Position numbers and translations under genes: made by a program
Origin: Paraniabella hibiscisoli
GTDB taxonomy: Bacteria; Bacteroidota; Bacteroidia; Chitinophagales; Chitinophagaceae
NCBI RefSeq assembly: GCF_022512515.1
Contig: NZ_JAKWBK010000001.1
Span: forward strand, 2,790,001 to 2,854,000
Length of the DNA stretch: 64,000 nucleotides
Direction of reading: 5' to 3'
The notes under the pieces: model-generated
Database searches by the model: none
Seen by the model: the letters and a program-made list of their open reading frames with translations, nothing else
What the model was told of the DNA's origin: nothing
In this document: positions 39,362 through 51,532 of the stretch, piece by piece
How the letters are laid out: every line of letters starts with the position of its first letter
How positions within the stretch are numbered: the stretch's first letter is position 1

Positions 39362-40402
39362 TTGCATACAAAAGACAACATAAAACGATATTTTTACAGC
39401 AGTGTAACGCAGAGGAAGCGGCCCGTATAGCAAATTGGCTGGTTGAAAACCCCCATGCTCTTGAGGAATATATGACTGAGGATGAATGGAATAAATTTCA
39501 ACAGACAAACTTTCTTTCAGCTGAAGTGTCTGGTGCTATCTGGGAAAAGGTCCGTGTGCAGACCCGTGGTAAGAAAACTGCTGTTTTTTATATAAGGCGA
39601 CTGGCGGTAGCGGCTTCCGTTTTGTTAATGGTAGTATTGGGGTGGTATGCCGTTAACAGGCCGGTAACCACAGATAATACGGTGGCATTGGTGAATGATA
39701 AAAAAGAATACCGGAGCAGCAGGTAACTATCAATAATGGTAGCCTAAATCAAAGCTTCAGCTTAAATGATGGTTCGAAAGTAGAATTGATGCCAGGCAGT
39801 TCCTTGTCCTATCCGGATACATTCACATCAGATAAACGGCTGGTATCTCTTACTGGTGAGGCGGTTTTCCATGTTGCCAAAAATAAAGAAATGCCATTTG
39901 TGGTAAACAGTGGTACAATTTCAACTACTGCGCTGGGTACTGTTTTTAAAGTAAAGTCTCATCAAAAAAGCAATCATATAGAAGTGAGCCTGCTGGAGGG
40001 GCGCGTGGTGGTGAGGGCCTTACATGCCGGCTCAAAGTTTAAAGATATTTACCTTAAACCTGGTGAAACGGTTACATATAATAAAACACTGGAAATAGGC
40101 GCCATAGCGGCATCTCCTGCTTCCCACAAAGATAAACCGGGGAAAATATTTGTTCCTGATGCACGTACCACCAACACGCAATCTTATTGGTTTCAAAATG
40201 AACCGCTGGCAAAAGTATTCGACCGGTTCTCTAACATGTACCATCTAACCATTCGCTACGATAAGGCCGAGTTAAAGAATATGACTTTTACGGCGAGACT
40301 AAAAAAGAAGATAGTCCTGACAAAGTGTTGCAGTCTATTGCCCTGCTCAATGATCTGAAGATTGAGAAAACAAGCGAGGGGTATAGCGTAAAAAAAAACT
40401 AA
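39362..40402 (+). CDS. FecR-family anti-sigma factor, frameshifted
   Basis: About 345 residues. The start is uncertain: the cytoplasmic N-terminal sigma-binding part can be followed back to about 39362 (TTG; HTKDNIKRYF, with an indel near 39395, then QQCNAEEAARIANWLVENPHALEEY). One transmembrane helix (LAVAASVLLMVVLGWYAV), then the periplasmic FecR domain (FSLNDGSKVELMPGSSLSYP, VSLTGEAVFHVAKNKEMPFVV, TALGTVFKV, EVSLLEGRVVV) and the C-terminal DUF4974 (FQNEPLAKVFDRFSNMYHLTIRYD). Frame changes near 39720 and 40305 as well. Holds the ECF sigma inactive until the outer-membrane receptor signals. Confidence 0.85.
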
Positions 40403-40676
40403 GGCCGGCTTTGCATGTAATGTGCCGTCGTTTTCCTAATTCTTTTCCACTTTATCCGTAAATCCTTTCCCGATCTTTAAATATCTATCCGCCTGGCTTT
40501 TAGAAGCGTAGGCAGCACTATTAATGCTGTTTAATTTCTCATGCTACCGGGAATGTCAAAAGTATTATCTCTTTTCTCTTTTAATCTGCTCATTTACTCC
40601 AATGTTAAACAATTATTAACAGCAGGGGGTAGGCTGCAATCAATCGTATAAGCTTATGTAATTAAAATTTTTTCGG

Positions 40677-43600
40677 ATGAGCTTATTTAAACCGGGGCTT
40701 AAAAAAATCCCCCAAATTTTCTGTATCATCTTTTTGCTCTTAAGCCATGCACAGCTGTTTGCGCAGCAACAAGCAGTTGTGAAAGGGCAGGTAAATGATG
40801 ATGATAACACTCCGTTGGTGGGAGTAACTGTAGTGGCAATTAATAGCCAGACAAAAGTTGCAACGGGTACGAAAACAGATTCATCGGGAATGTTTCAGTT
40901 TAGTAACCTTACATTGGGTGGGTCTTACAGTTTTGAAGTTTCTTATGTGGGATTCGAATCTCAAACATTAACAGGGTATACCCTGAAAGCAAACGCGAAT
41001 GTATCATTATTAATAAGTTTAAAGCCGGTTGAAAGAGAGCTAGACCAGGTAGTGGCTATTGGTTATGGTACGGTAAAGAAAACAGATCTGACCGGGGCTG
41101 TATCAACAGTACGAATGCAGGATCTGCAAAATATTCCTCTTACGCGCGTGGACCAAATGTTGGCAGGAAGAATAGCAGGTGCCGAATTTATGTCTACTGA
41201 TGGAACGCCTGGCTCCGGTACTACAGTCCGTATCCGCGGTACCCGCTCCATTTCGGCCAGCAACGAGCCTTTATATGTTGTAGATGGCGTAATGGATGGT
41301 ATCAACAACCTGAATGACCTGAACCCTTCGGACATAGCGAGTATCAGTGTTTTGAAAGATGCGTCTGCTACTGCTATTTATGGTTCTCGTGGTGCAAACG
41401 GGGTTATTATCATCACTACCAAAGGCGGTGTAGACCGGGGAGGGAAGGCCGATTTTAATTTCAAAGTATCGCGGGGTTTTGCTGAAATGCCAGGTTACTT
41501 AGACCTGATGAATGCCACTGAATTTGCGCAGTTACTAAACGATCGTTTTTATTTAACCAGTACGGCTAATCAAACCAAGCCATTGGAAGACTACCCTTAT
41601 CCTGATCCCCTGGCATTAGGAGAGGGAACTGACTGGCAAAAACGATCACCCGAAGAGCGCCTTTTTCAAGTTATTTACTAAGTGCTTCGGGCGGTAATAA
41701 AAATACCCGGTACTATCTTTCCGGTGGTTATGATGACGCTCGGGTGTTATTATCAATACAGGTATGAAGCGCTTTCAGTTTCGCTTAAACCTTGACCAGA
41801 CATTTAGCAAATATGCAAAAACCGGTGTTCGTATGGCGTACTCCAATACAAAGCAGGAGCAGCCTTTACGCTACCTGGGCGCCTACAACAATTGGAGTGT
41901 GTCTTTTACGAGTGTTGCTCCTGTTGTTCCGGTATATAACCCAGATGGAACGCTGAATAGCTGGAACTCGCAGAACTACTCAGGTGGTGTGTCAGATTTG
42001 CCGATGCATGAGGTTACTATGAGAAAGAATACAACCGGTACGGGTACTATGAATACTATGTTGTATCTGGATATTATGCCGGTTGAAGGTGTTGTTGCGC
42101 ATTCTTCTGTGTCTTACTCCAAATCAGATATCAACACTGATGCACTGATTTTGGCTACAATGCCCAGCCGCGCTGCCACGGGTAATGCCACATCCAAAAG
42201 TATTAGCCAGAACGATAATATTCTAAACGAAAATACGCTTACGTATAAACATAGTTTTCAAAGTGGTCATAATCTGGATGCCATGTACGGATTTACTGTA
42301 CAAAAACAGAATTTTTACAGGGTCGGAGTAACCGGTAGCGGGTATTACAGCGATGAAACAGCGCTTTGGGATATTGGTTCCATTCCAAACAAAGCAAACC
42401 TCGGCGTGAGCGGGGCAAAAGAACTCCAGACCCGCATGTCACACCTGGCCCGTGTGAATTATAACTATGCAGAAAAATATTATTTAACAGCCACTTTGCG
42501 CAGGGACGGGGCTTCCAATTTTGCGTCTAATAATAAATGGGCCTATTTCCCTTCTGCGGGTTTCCGCTGGAACCTGCTGAATGAAAGCTTTATGAAGCAT
42601 TCCGGAATGTCCGAACTGTCTCTCCGGTTAAGTGCGGGTACATCGGGTAATGATGCCATTGCGCGTTACCAGTCTTTAGATCGCCTGGGTTCTACAACAT
42701 CGGGTTATTTATTTGGCGGAATACAGCCGGTAGCATTTTATCCCACCGGATTGGCAAACTCCGGTTTGAAATGGGAAAAAACAACTACTTATAATGCCGG
42801 TCTTGATATATCATTATTCCGTAAACGACTTAATGTTACGCTGGAGGCTTATAAGAGCAATACTTCCGATTTATTGCTGACAGTGCAGGTGCCCACGCAA
42901 ACCGGGTTCTCTTCCAGGTTAATGAACTTTGGTAAAACGTCCAATAAGGGTGTTGAGCTAACGATGAATTATGATGTGATGCGTAAAAGAAATGTATCCT
43001 GGGCTACTAGTCTTACCGTTGCCCATAACCAACAAATGGTAGAGGATATTGGTTTAGTGGGAAGGGTGGTTACCAGCACCTACACTTATGGTGCGCAATA
43101 TATGATTAATGGGTACCAGGATGGAATGCCGCTGAATGCGATTTATGGTTTCCAGTATGCGGGCGTATGGAAAAGCCAGGACGAAATCACGAAGAATGCT
43201 ACAGACAAACAATATGTATCAGCATCGGCCGCTTATTTATCTGTGGGGCGGCAGCGTTATGTAGACCAGAATCATGATGGATTAATGAATAGTGATGACC
43301 TGGTAATGCTTGGAGATGCAGACCCGGACCTGTACGGAGGATGGCAAAATACATTCCGGTATAAAAAAGCATTCCTGTCAATTTACCTCAACTATTCAAT
43401 CGGCGGAGAAATGTACTACCCGGGCGGTATGTTTAATATGACAGGTGTATACCTTCAAAACCAGCAGAAGATGATGGTGAACAGGTATCATCCGGTGCGC
43501 AATCCTGATGCTGATATTCCACGATCTGATTCGAAAGATGATATACCTAACGACCGGTTCGTGTATGATGCCAGTTTCCTGCGCTTTAAAGCCGCGTCTA

Positions 43601-43815
43601 TTGGTTACACTTTTGATCTTGCAAAACTTACTGCTTCAAAGTTGAAATCATTAGCTCTTTCGGTAAATGGCAGCAACCTGTTCCTGTTGAAAAATTATAT
43701 AGGCTATGATCCCGAAGTGAATACCAACGGTACTTCTTCCACGCTGCGTCGTATAGATAACGGCTCATTTCCTCCGAACAGGACCCTCACTTTTACTGCA
43801 GAACTTAAATTTTAG
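40677..43815 (+). CDS. SusC/RagA-family TonB-dependent transporter, frameshifted
   Basis: About 1,045 residues. Signal peptide to ...LFAQ, a carboxypeptidase-regulatory beta-sandwich (VVKGQVNDDDNTPLVGVTVVAI), TonB plug (GYGTVKKTDLTGAVSTV, SVLKDASATAIYGSRGANGVIIITTK) and a long beta-barrel ending ...TFTAELKF with terminal Phe. Frame changes near 41670 and 41745. Outer membrane importer of glycan fragments, working with the SusD-like lipoprotein 5 bp downstream. There is no STN domain between signal peptide and beta-sandwich, although ECF/FecR-linked SusC proteins normally use one to signal. Confidence 0.92.
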
Positions 43816-43820
43816 ATATT

Positions 43821-45324
43821 ATGAAACGGATAAAAATATTTTCACTTGCTGTGCTCGTTGTCATTGGAGTAGGTCTTAGCAGTTGCAGCAAGTTTCTGGA
43901 GGAAAAACCTCAGAGTTTTATTAACGCTACCAACTTTTATCAGACAGAAGCACAGGCTCAATCGGCTGTAAACGCCTGTTATCTTAAACTTACTGACATA
44001 TACAGGGGATCACTGATGCTGATGACCGAATACACGACAGATCTGGCGTATCTGGGCGCAGGCGGTGTTGACGAATCTTTTGGAATGTCTCCTTCCAATC
44101 CCGGATTTGGAGATGATATGTGGACCTACCCCTACAGTGGTATTATGATCTGCAATGCTACTATCGCGGCATCCAAAATGCAACCGCTATTGATGCCGCG
44201 AAAAAACCTGCATTGATTGGTGAAGCAGCAACTTTGCGTGCATTATATTACTATATCCTTACCTGTACATTTAAAGATGTGCCTTATTATACCAGTGATG
44301 CAAGTGCCAGTTTTGATGCGCTGATGGAGGTAGCACAAATGGGCCGGATGCCTGCTGCGGCTACCAGGGATAGTTTAATTGCTGACCTTCAGAAATGGGC
44401 TCCAAGCCTGCCACAAACAAAAAGCTCGTCTATTGCTAATAATAGAATAGGCGCTCCGTTAGCCTACATGCTGATCGGCAAGCTGGCGCTCTGGAACAAA
44501 AGATGGGATGTATGTATCGATGCCATGCAAAAATTAAAGACGATCTACGGAGCACTGGCACAGTATCCATTAACCGATACCTGGTTTCGCAATAAAAATA
44601 AACCTGAATCTATTTTTGAAGTGCAGTATTTGGGCACCATCAAAATTTCCAATGTCGCTACCCAGTTAACTCCAGCAAGGGCTTCGGGAACTACGTCTGT
44701 CTATGATGGTGTTAACATTCCTGAGCTGGGTACTACTACCACAACATTTACTGCAGCTACTCCTTCTAACTATTTTATTTCGCTGTATGATACTACGGAT
44801 CCGAGAAGGAATACAACGCTGGCCTATACCTGGAATGGTGTATGGTTTAACCGGCCTAAATCCAACAACTATACAGGCAAACCATGGCCGGGGCCGAAAT
44901 TCTGGTGTCTCAATATGAGTTTGCAGCAGGATAATAATAACCAGAAAGTTTTTCGTTATGCCGATGCCCTGCTGATGTTGGCGGAGGCGGCTAATGAAAG
45001 CGGAGATCAAGAAACAGCGATGTCTGCTATCAACGAAGTAAAAGCAAGAGCCAAGGCCAGTTTTGTAATGACCAGCTATCCGGGTAAAGAGGCTTTTTTA
45101 GAAGAGCTGAAGAAAGAACGGGCGAGAGAATTGTTTGGTGAGTATGGTCGCAAATGGGATCTGGTTCGGTGGGGTGATTTTTTAACAGCGTAAGTGCCAC
45201 TACTGCTAATGAAGTGGCCACTATCAAAACAAACCTGCGTGCTTACCACGAGTATTACCCGATACCGCAGGCCGAGGTGGAACGCTCGGGTGGAATATTA
45301 ACTAATGAGACATATAATAAATAA
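43821..45324 (+). CDS. SusD/RagB-family glycan-binding lipoprotein, frameshifted
   Basis: About 500 residues. Lipoprotein signal with lipobox ending SSC (GVGLSSCSKFLEEKPQSF), the SusD N-terminal block FYQTEAQAQSAVNACY, TPR-like helices (KPALIGEAATLRALYYYILTCTFKDVPYYT), and the C-terminal RYADALLMLAEAANESGD and ERARELFGEYGRKWDLVRWG motifs. Frame changes near 44190 and 45185. End at TAA 45324 (ILTNETYNK). Surface lid partner of the SusC-like protein. Confidence 0.92.
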
Positions 45325-45328
45325 AAAA

Positions 45329-45963
45329 ATGATGAATCGAATAATATTACTTCTTGTTGCCGGCATATTATTGCTGGCCGGTTGCCAGAAAGAGGACACT
45401 ACTTTCAATACGGACCTGGCGCTTGATTCAAGGTTTATCATTCTGAATCAACCTGCCGATACAACAAAAATCGTTGTCTATTCGGATCGTAACTGGACAA
45501 TGGAAAACAGAGACAATGCGCCCTGGGTGATTGTGCAGAAGGGATCAGGCTTGGGTACCGCTTATGCGATAGTTGAAGTTCCGGCTAATACCGACGACTA
45601 TCCACGGGCCGCAACATTGGTTTTCAAGGCTGCCGGGAAAATGGATACGCTAAAGCTTGGACAAAGAGGTTTGGTCACTCCGAAAATAGCGATCACCGCA
45701 ACATCTGTAGCGCGGTTGCGGCAGGTGGTCTTGTTTCCACTGCTATTGACGCAAGTTTACCTTTGAACAAAATGGACCTTACTTATAGCGGGGATGGAAG
45801 TACATGGATATCAGGTGTAGCCATAACCAATAATAGTCTAACCTTTAATGTGGAGCCTAATACAACAACCGCCGCACGTACAGCTAAGATCTACCTGAAT
45901 TATGTTGATCTGCTGGGGACTGTGGCCAGGGACTCCCTGTCGGTAAACCAGGCTAAACCGTAA
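45329..45963 (+). CDS. BACON-domain lipoprotein, frameshifted
   Basis: About 210 residues from ATG 45329. Lipobox LLLAGC; two repeats that look like BACON domains: NWTMENRDNAPWVIVQKGSG..PRAATLVFKAAGKMDTLKLGQRG, then GDGSTWISGVAI..ARTAKIYLNYVDLLGTVARDSLSVNQ. The frame changes near 45715. BACON domains are found in surface proteins of Bacteroidota polysaccharide loci, where they act as spacers or glycan binders. It follows SusD by 4 bp. Confidence 0.8.
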
Positions 45964-46019
45964 AGAATAAACCAGGCATTAAAGATGGGAATTTATAACG
46001 CGATTTAATATTTTTAAGG

Positions 46020-47094
46020 ATGAAAAAAATACTGATCTTACTTGGATTTATTGGCGTATCCTATTGCTTGCAGGCCCAGCAACCGGCCCGGCCCTCTTTG
46101 ATATATACCGAGGGTTTCGATCTGAACCTGATCGGGCAGGCCTTTCCTCTGTCCAATAGTTATCATCGTATTGATACGGCACGCTATCCCGCCTTTCCTG
46201 CGGTAATTAAAAGATTGCTGACCCATTCGGCCGGACTGGTGATCAGCTTTACAACCAATAGCCCGCGTATTGCGACTAAATGGTGTGTTACGGATTCGAA
46301 GCCGGGTAATAACATGACGCCGATCATGAATAAAGGGCTCGATCTGTATATCAAACGAAATGGTGTTTGGGAGTTTGCAGGGGTGGGACGGCCGGAAGGG
46401 ACCTGTAGTGAATACGTGTTGGTGCAGAACATGGGTAAGGGTGAAAAAGAGTGCTTACTTTACTTGCCGTTATACGATAAGGTGAAAAGTTTGTCGATAG
46501 GTATTGATAGTGGTTACCAGATTGCTGCCGCCGAAAATCCATTTCCTAAGAAAAAGTGGCTTTGTATGGCTCCAGCATTACACAGGGCGCTTCTGCCAGC
46601 AGGCCTGGAATGGCGTACCCGGCGAGACTTTCAAGAGACATGGGTATTAATTTTATCAACCTGGGTTTAAGTGGAAACGGTAAAATGGAAAAAGTAGTTG
46701 CTGATATGGTGGCTACGATCCAGGCTGATGCTTTGTACTGGATTGTTTTGCTAATCCCAGTCCTGAAGAAATTACACAACGAACGGCTTATATGGTAAAG
46801 GCCATCAGGGCGGCGCATCCTGTAGCACCTATCATTCTGGTACAAACCGGTCCGCGTGAAAGTGGCAATTTTGATTCGGTGATCAACCAGGTAGTTCGGT
46901 TGAAAAATAAAAACACAAGGATTGAATTCGAAAAGCTAAAAAAGGAAGGGGTTGGAAATCTATACCTTATCCGGGGTGACGAACTTTTAGGGCGCGATCA
47001 TGAGGGCACAACGGATGGTGTTCATCCTAATGATCTCGGGTTTGACCGTATGCTACAGGTGATCAAGCCTGAAATGGTTAAAATACTTCAATAA
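46020..47094 (+). CDS. SGNH/GDSL-type hydrolase, frameshifted
   Basis: About 358 residues. Signal peptide MKKILILLGFIGVSYCLQAQ, an N-terminal beta-sandwich typical of SGNH_hydro_N (LLTHSAGLVISFTTNSPRIATKW), then the catalytic domain with YGSSITQGASASRPGMAYPARL (Ser of block I), FINLGLSGNGKME (Gly/Asn block) and the C-terminal DGVHPNDLGFDRM block with catalytic Asp and His. Frame changes near 46555 and 46750. Probable periplasmic carbohydrate esterase. Confidence 0.88.
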
Positions 47095-47112
47095 ATATTA
47101 TTGTTCAATTGT

Positions 47113-48055
47113 ATGTTAAAACAAACATTTTATTTGACAGCACTGCTGCTTTGCAGTTGCATATTTTATTCAAAAGCTAAAAGCCAGTCAGTTCCACAGC
47201 GACTGAGTCTTGGTTTTTCTATTGGAATTGATAAGATCTCTCCCGAAATACTTACAAAAGCAAAAGCCAATGGCGTTGAGTACATTGAAACCTCTATAAA
47301 CCGTTATATTGACAGTGCTGGTAATTTTCTTCTGACAGATGATGAAATGGTTGAGAAAGTGAGGGCGGCAAAAAAATAGCCCACGATGCAGGCATACAAA
47401 TATGGTCGATACATATGCCTTTTGGCCGGCTCATTGATATTTCCCTGTCAGATAGCGCTGGTCGGCTGAGAGTATTGGATCTGCATAAAAAGTATTGGGC
47501 TTTTGCAAGATTTTAAAACCATCAATCATTCTGTTCCATCCCAGCTGGTTTCTGGGGCTTAACGAGCGCGACTTTCGTAAGAATCAGATGGTTCAATCGG
47601 CTATTGAACTAAATGCAGCGGTTAAAGCCATCAATGCAACCATGGTGATAGAGAATATGTTTGGTCCGGAATTATTGCGTGATAAAACACGGGAGCGGCC
47701 ACTTTTTCGTACCGTAGAGGAGTCGGTAGAAATGGTGAACCGGCTTCCTGCCGATATTTATTCGGCAATAGACCTGAATCACATAAAATACCCCGAGAAA
47801 CTGATCTATGCCATGGGCCCACGTTTAAAGACATTGCATGTGGCAGATGGCACCGATAAGGCTGAGAATCATTTCTTCCCCTGCAGCGGTCAGGGACATA
47901 ACGACTGGGTAGCTATCTTAACGGCCATTAATGCCGTAGGGTATAAAGGTCCGTTTATGTATGAATGCAAGTATAAGGACGTTAGCGAGTTTAAAACCTG
48001 TTATGAAAGCTTGTATCAGGCATTTATACAATCGATGAACAAAGCGGGAAAATAA
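47113..48055 (+). CDS. secreted sugar phosphate isomerase/epimerase-like protein, frameshifted
   Basis: About 314 residues from ATG 47113, beginning with a signal-like hydrophobic segment (FYLTALLLCSCIFYSKAKSQ). TIM-barrel AP-endonuclease-2-like fold: LGFSIGI, NGVEYIETSI, WSIHMPFG, IILFHPSW, MVIENMFG, IDLNHIKYPEKLI, LKTLHVADG, FMYECKYKD. Metal ligands are probably the Glu, Asp and His of these blocks. Frame changes near 47378 and 47495. In polysaccharide loci such proteins often act on ketosugars or inositols; specificity unknown. Confidence 0.82.
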
Positions 48056-48080
48056 TTTTAAGGAACCGATTTTAAAAAGT

Positions 48081-48918
48081 ATGAAAAAGAAAATAATCCT
48101 TTCCTGGTTACTGGTTTTGGGTACAATGGCAACAATGGCGCAATCTCCGGATGGACTGCCCCTGAAATTAAGAGTGGGCTCTTATAATGTGGGGCACTTT
48201 AACCAGGGCATGAAAGGCGGACTGGAAGTAAAGGGCAGGGAATATTATCCCAATAATAAGGAAGTAACAAGCGGTTATATTAAAAAGAATTACAGCGTTG
48301 GAAAAAATGGATAGGGGAGCAAAGCCTTGATATTTTCGCTGTACAGGAATGGAATGAATATTTTGACCGGGATAGTATGTTTAATGCGGCGACGAGTTGC
48401 TAAAACCCTACTATAATCATATTTATTTCGGCGAAGCACATAGCTGGATCTACAATGGTATTGCAACCAATTATAAACTAACCAACCTGCGGAAAAAGTA
48501 TTGGTTTCAGGATTACTATGCACTGATAGGCGATCTCAAAATTGGCAGCCAGACAATCCAGGTGATATCGATGCATATTCCCTGGCAGAAAGAAGGACAT
48601 GCTGCTGCATTGGATTCGATCATTTCAGAACTGAAAAAATATAAATACTTTATTTGTTTTGGAGATACCAATTCTTCTGATGCCGAGATACTGAACTTTG
48701 TAAAATCTGGTTTTAATATTGCCAACGGAGGACCCCAGGGCTGGTTTCCTACAAGCTCTACGGTGATATTAGATCGTATGACGGATGGTCCCGATCGTCA
48801 CATAGATAATATCATTACCAGCAAAAATATAAAGATCATGAATGTTTCGGCCCCTCATACTACTTTGAACGACCAGGATCACCTCCCTGTATTAGCAGAT
48901 GTGATTATTACCTGGTAA
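48081..48918 (+). CDS. secreted endonuclease/exonuclease/phosphatase-family protein, frameshifted
   Basis: About 279 residues. Signal peptide MKKKIILSWLLVLGTMATMAQ, then the EEP fold: LRVGSYNVGHFN (metal Asn), AVQEWNEYFD (metal Glu), VISMHIPWQKEGH, FICFGDTNSSD (Asp-x-Asn), DRHIDNIITSK and the closing DQDHLPVLADV with catalytic Asp-His. Frame changes near 48305 and 48400. Likely phosphodiesterase or phosphatase in the periplasm; may act on phosphorylated glycans or lipids. Confidence 0.83.
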
Positions 48919-49064
48919 CCCAGTCACCGAGGCATGCTCCGCTTCAACCGACACCGCAGGACAGTTGTATATAATTAATGGATATTTTTGTTAGCAGGGC
49001 GATGTTGAGGAATGACTCGATATAATCAGCCCGTTTGATTGCTCACTATATACCATTGTCATAT

Positions 49065-51345
49065 ATGTACAGGCTCTTTTTGTTGATCTCCTTATTAGCA
49101 GTAACGTATTCAGGTAACGCCCAGCCGCCTTCGCATTTAACCACCGATTTGCTGGAGCATACCGATAGAGTTTTTTTAGATGGCTATTTAACCACGCTTT
49201 CACTGGCTGAAACCCATACCGCTATTGAACGGCATCAGACCCCTGCGATAAAAAACGCTAAACCTTATCTGGGTTGGGTCATTAACAGCGAACTGTCAAA
49301 TACCCTGCAGACGGCTTACCGGGTATTAATGGCTTCCAGCAGGGAGAAGCTGGATAAGGATGAAGCCGACGTATGGGATAGCCGGAAAATGGAAAGTAGT
49401 AATTCTGTTGCAGTGCCTTACGGAGGAAATGCGTTAGAGCCGTCGAAAGTATATTACTGGAAGGTGAAAGTTTGGGATAACCATGGTAAAGAGAGTGCTT
49501 TCTCTTCCATAAAAAGTTTTATCACTGCACCTGAACTGGATGGCAAAACAGCAACCTACCCCTTACAAATCACAGACGAGTATCCTGTAAAGCTATTGCG
49601 GGATACAAAGACTTTTGCTGATTTTGGCAAAGCTGCATTTGGTAAGCTCAGGGTTACGCTCCATTCTGCAACCGGAACAGATACCGTGATCGTTCATTTA
49701 GGAGAACATAGTGATGGCTTGCAGATAGACCGTAAGCCGGGCGGAACCATTCGCTATACAGCCTATAAATTGCCGTTGATGGCGGGGAGGCACACTTATA
49801 CGATCAGGTTTAAACCCGACGAAAGAAATACAAAACCCAAGGGCAACGAAAGTGGTGTAGATCCTGTATTGATGCCTGGTTATATAGGAGAGGTGTATCC
49901 TTTCCGGTATTGTGAGCTTGAAAATTATTCGGGCGACATTAAGAACGGCGACATAGTGCGGCAAAGTGTTCACTATCCCTTTAATGATAATGCAGCAACA
50001 TTTTATTCGTCGGATTCCGTTTTAAACCAGGTGTGGGAGCTTTGTAAATATTCTATTAAAGCAACCTCTTTTCTAGGTACCTATGTGGATGGTGACCGGG
50101 AACGAATTCCTTATGAAGCAGACGCCCTGATTAACCAGTTGGGACATTATTATACAGACCGGGAATTCTCGATGGCACGTCATTCTAATGAGTACCTGAT
50201 TTACAACGCAACCTGGCCAACAGAATGGAATCTGCAGACCCTGATAATGGCATGGGCCGATTATATGCATACGGGAAACCCGCAATCTATTGCCCAATGT
50301 TATGAAGATCTCAAGGCTAAAACATTGATGGCGCTGAAGGAAACGAACGGCCTCATCTCTTCCCGAACAGGAAAGCTTAGCCCCGGGTTTTATAAAAGCA
50401 TTCATTTTAAAGGGAAAAATTTCAGAGATATTGTTGACTGGCCGCAAACCGGTGTCGTAGGTGACGAGAAGCAGGAAGCGGGTGAATCTGACGGGTATGT
50501 GATGACCACTTACAATACGGTGGTGAACGCCTATCATTATGAAGCCTTACAATTAATGGGACGGATAGCGGGTGTTATAGGGAACGCAGCCGATCAGCAG
50601 TTCTACACAGCAGAAGCTGAAAAAGTAAAAAAGCAATTTAACAGGCTTTTGTTGAATGCTAAAACAGGCTACTATAAAGACGGTGTGGATACCGATCATA
50701 GTTCGCTGCATGCGAATATGTTCCCCATGGCCTTGGAATGGTGCCTGAAAAGAACAAACGGGCAGTAGCCAATTTCATTAAGTCGAGAAAGATGGCTTGC
50801 AGCGTGTATGGCTCGCACTTTTTATTGGAAGCCATTTACAATGCGAACGATGCAGCTTATGGTTGGGAACTATTGGCTTCGACCAAAGAAAGAAGCTGGT
50901 ATAATATGTTAAGAGTTGGATCGACTGTTACACTAGAGGCCTGGGATAATAAATACAAGCCCAACCAGGACTGGAACCATGCCTGGGGTGCGGCTCCTGC
51001 GCATCTGATCCCGCGTAAGTTTTTCGGGATAGAACCTTTGGAAGCGGGCTTTTCTAAAATACGTATCAAGCCGCAGCCGGCCGATGTTAAAGCTGCATCT
51101 ATAAAAGTGCCTACTATCCGCGGAGATATTGTCGCATCATTTACGAATCAGCCGGGAAAAAGCTTTCGGTTGAACGTAGATATTCCCGCCAACACAACAG
51201 CCGAAATATGGTTGCCTTATACCTATAAAAAGCTCAGTTGCTGCTGGATGGTAAAGAGCAGGAATTTACCAGGCAGGATGGTTTTGCGATCGTACATGCC
51301 GGTTCTGGTAAGCATACTGTTAGCATCAGCAATACGGCGCTATAA
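49065..51345 (+). CDS. GH78-like alpha-L-rhamnosidase, frameshifted
   Basis: About 760 residues. Signal peptide MYRLFLLISLLAVTYSGNAQ, N-terminal rhamnosidase-type beta domains (TAYRVLMASS, YYWKVKVWDNHGKES), then the (alpha/alpha)6 barrel with FLGTYVDGDRERIPYEADALINQLGHYY, an acidic segment around the predicted catalytic Glu, YNATWPTEWNLQTLIMAWADYM and FLLEAIYNANDAAYGWELL, and a C-terminal beta domain. Frame changes near 50730 and 51225. It removes terminal rhamnose from plant or bacterial glycans and gives the best clue to the locus substrate. Confidence 0.87.
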
Positions 51346-51532
51346 TAATCACTAATCTCTATTAACAAAATATGAAATTTATAGGGACTAGGTTCTTGCA
51401 GTAGCTTTAATTATAGTCTTTTCAATTATTTAATGTGGATAATAACGGCCTGCTTTAAACTTATAGTTGTTTTGTTGGTCTCTAAAAAGTCATACATTTA
51501 AATAATCTAATACTGCCTCTAAAATTGGAATC

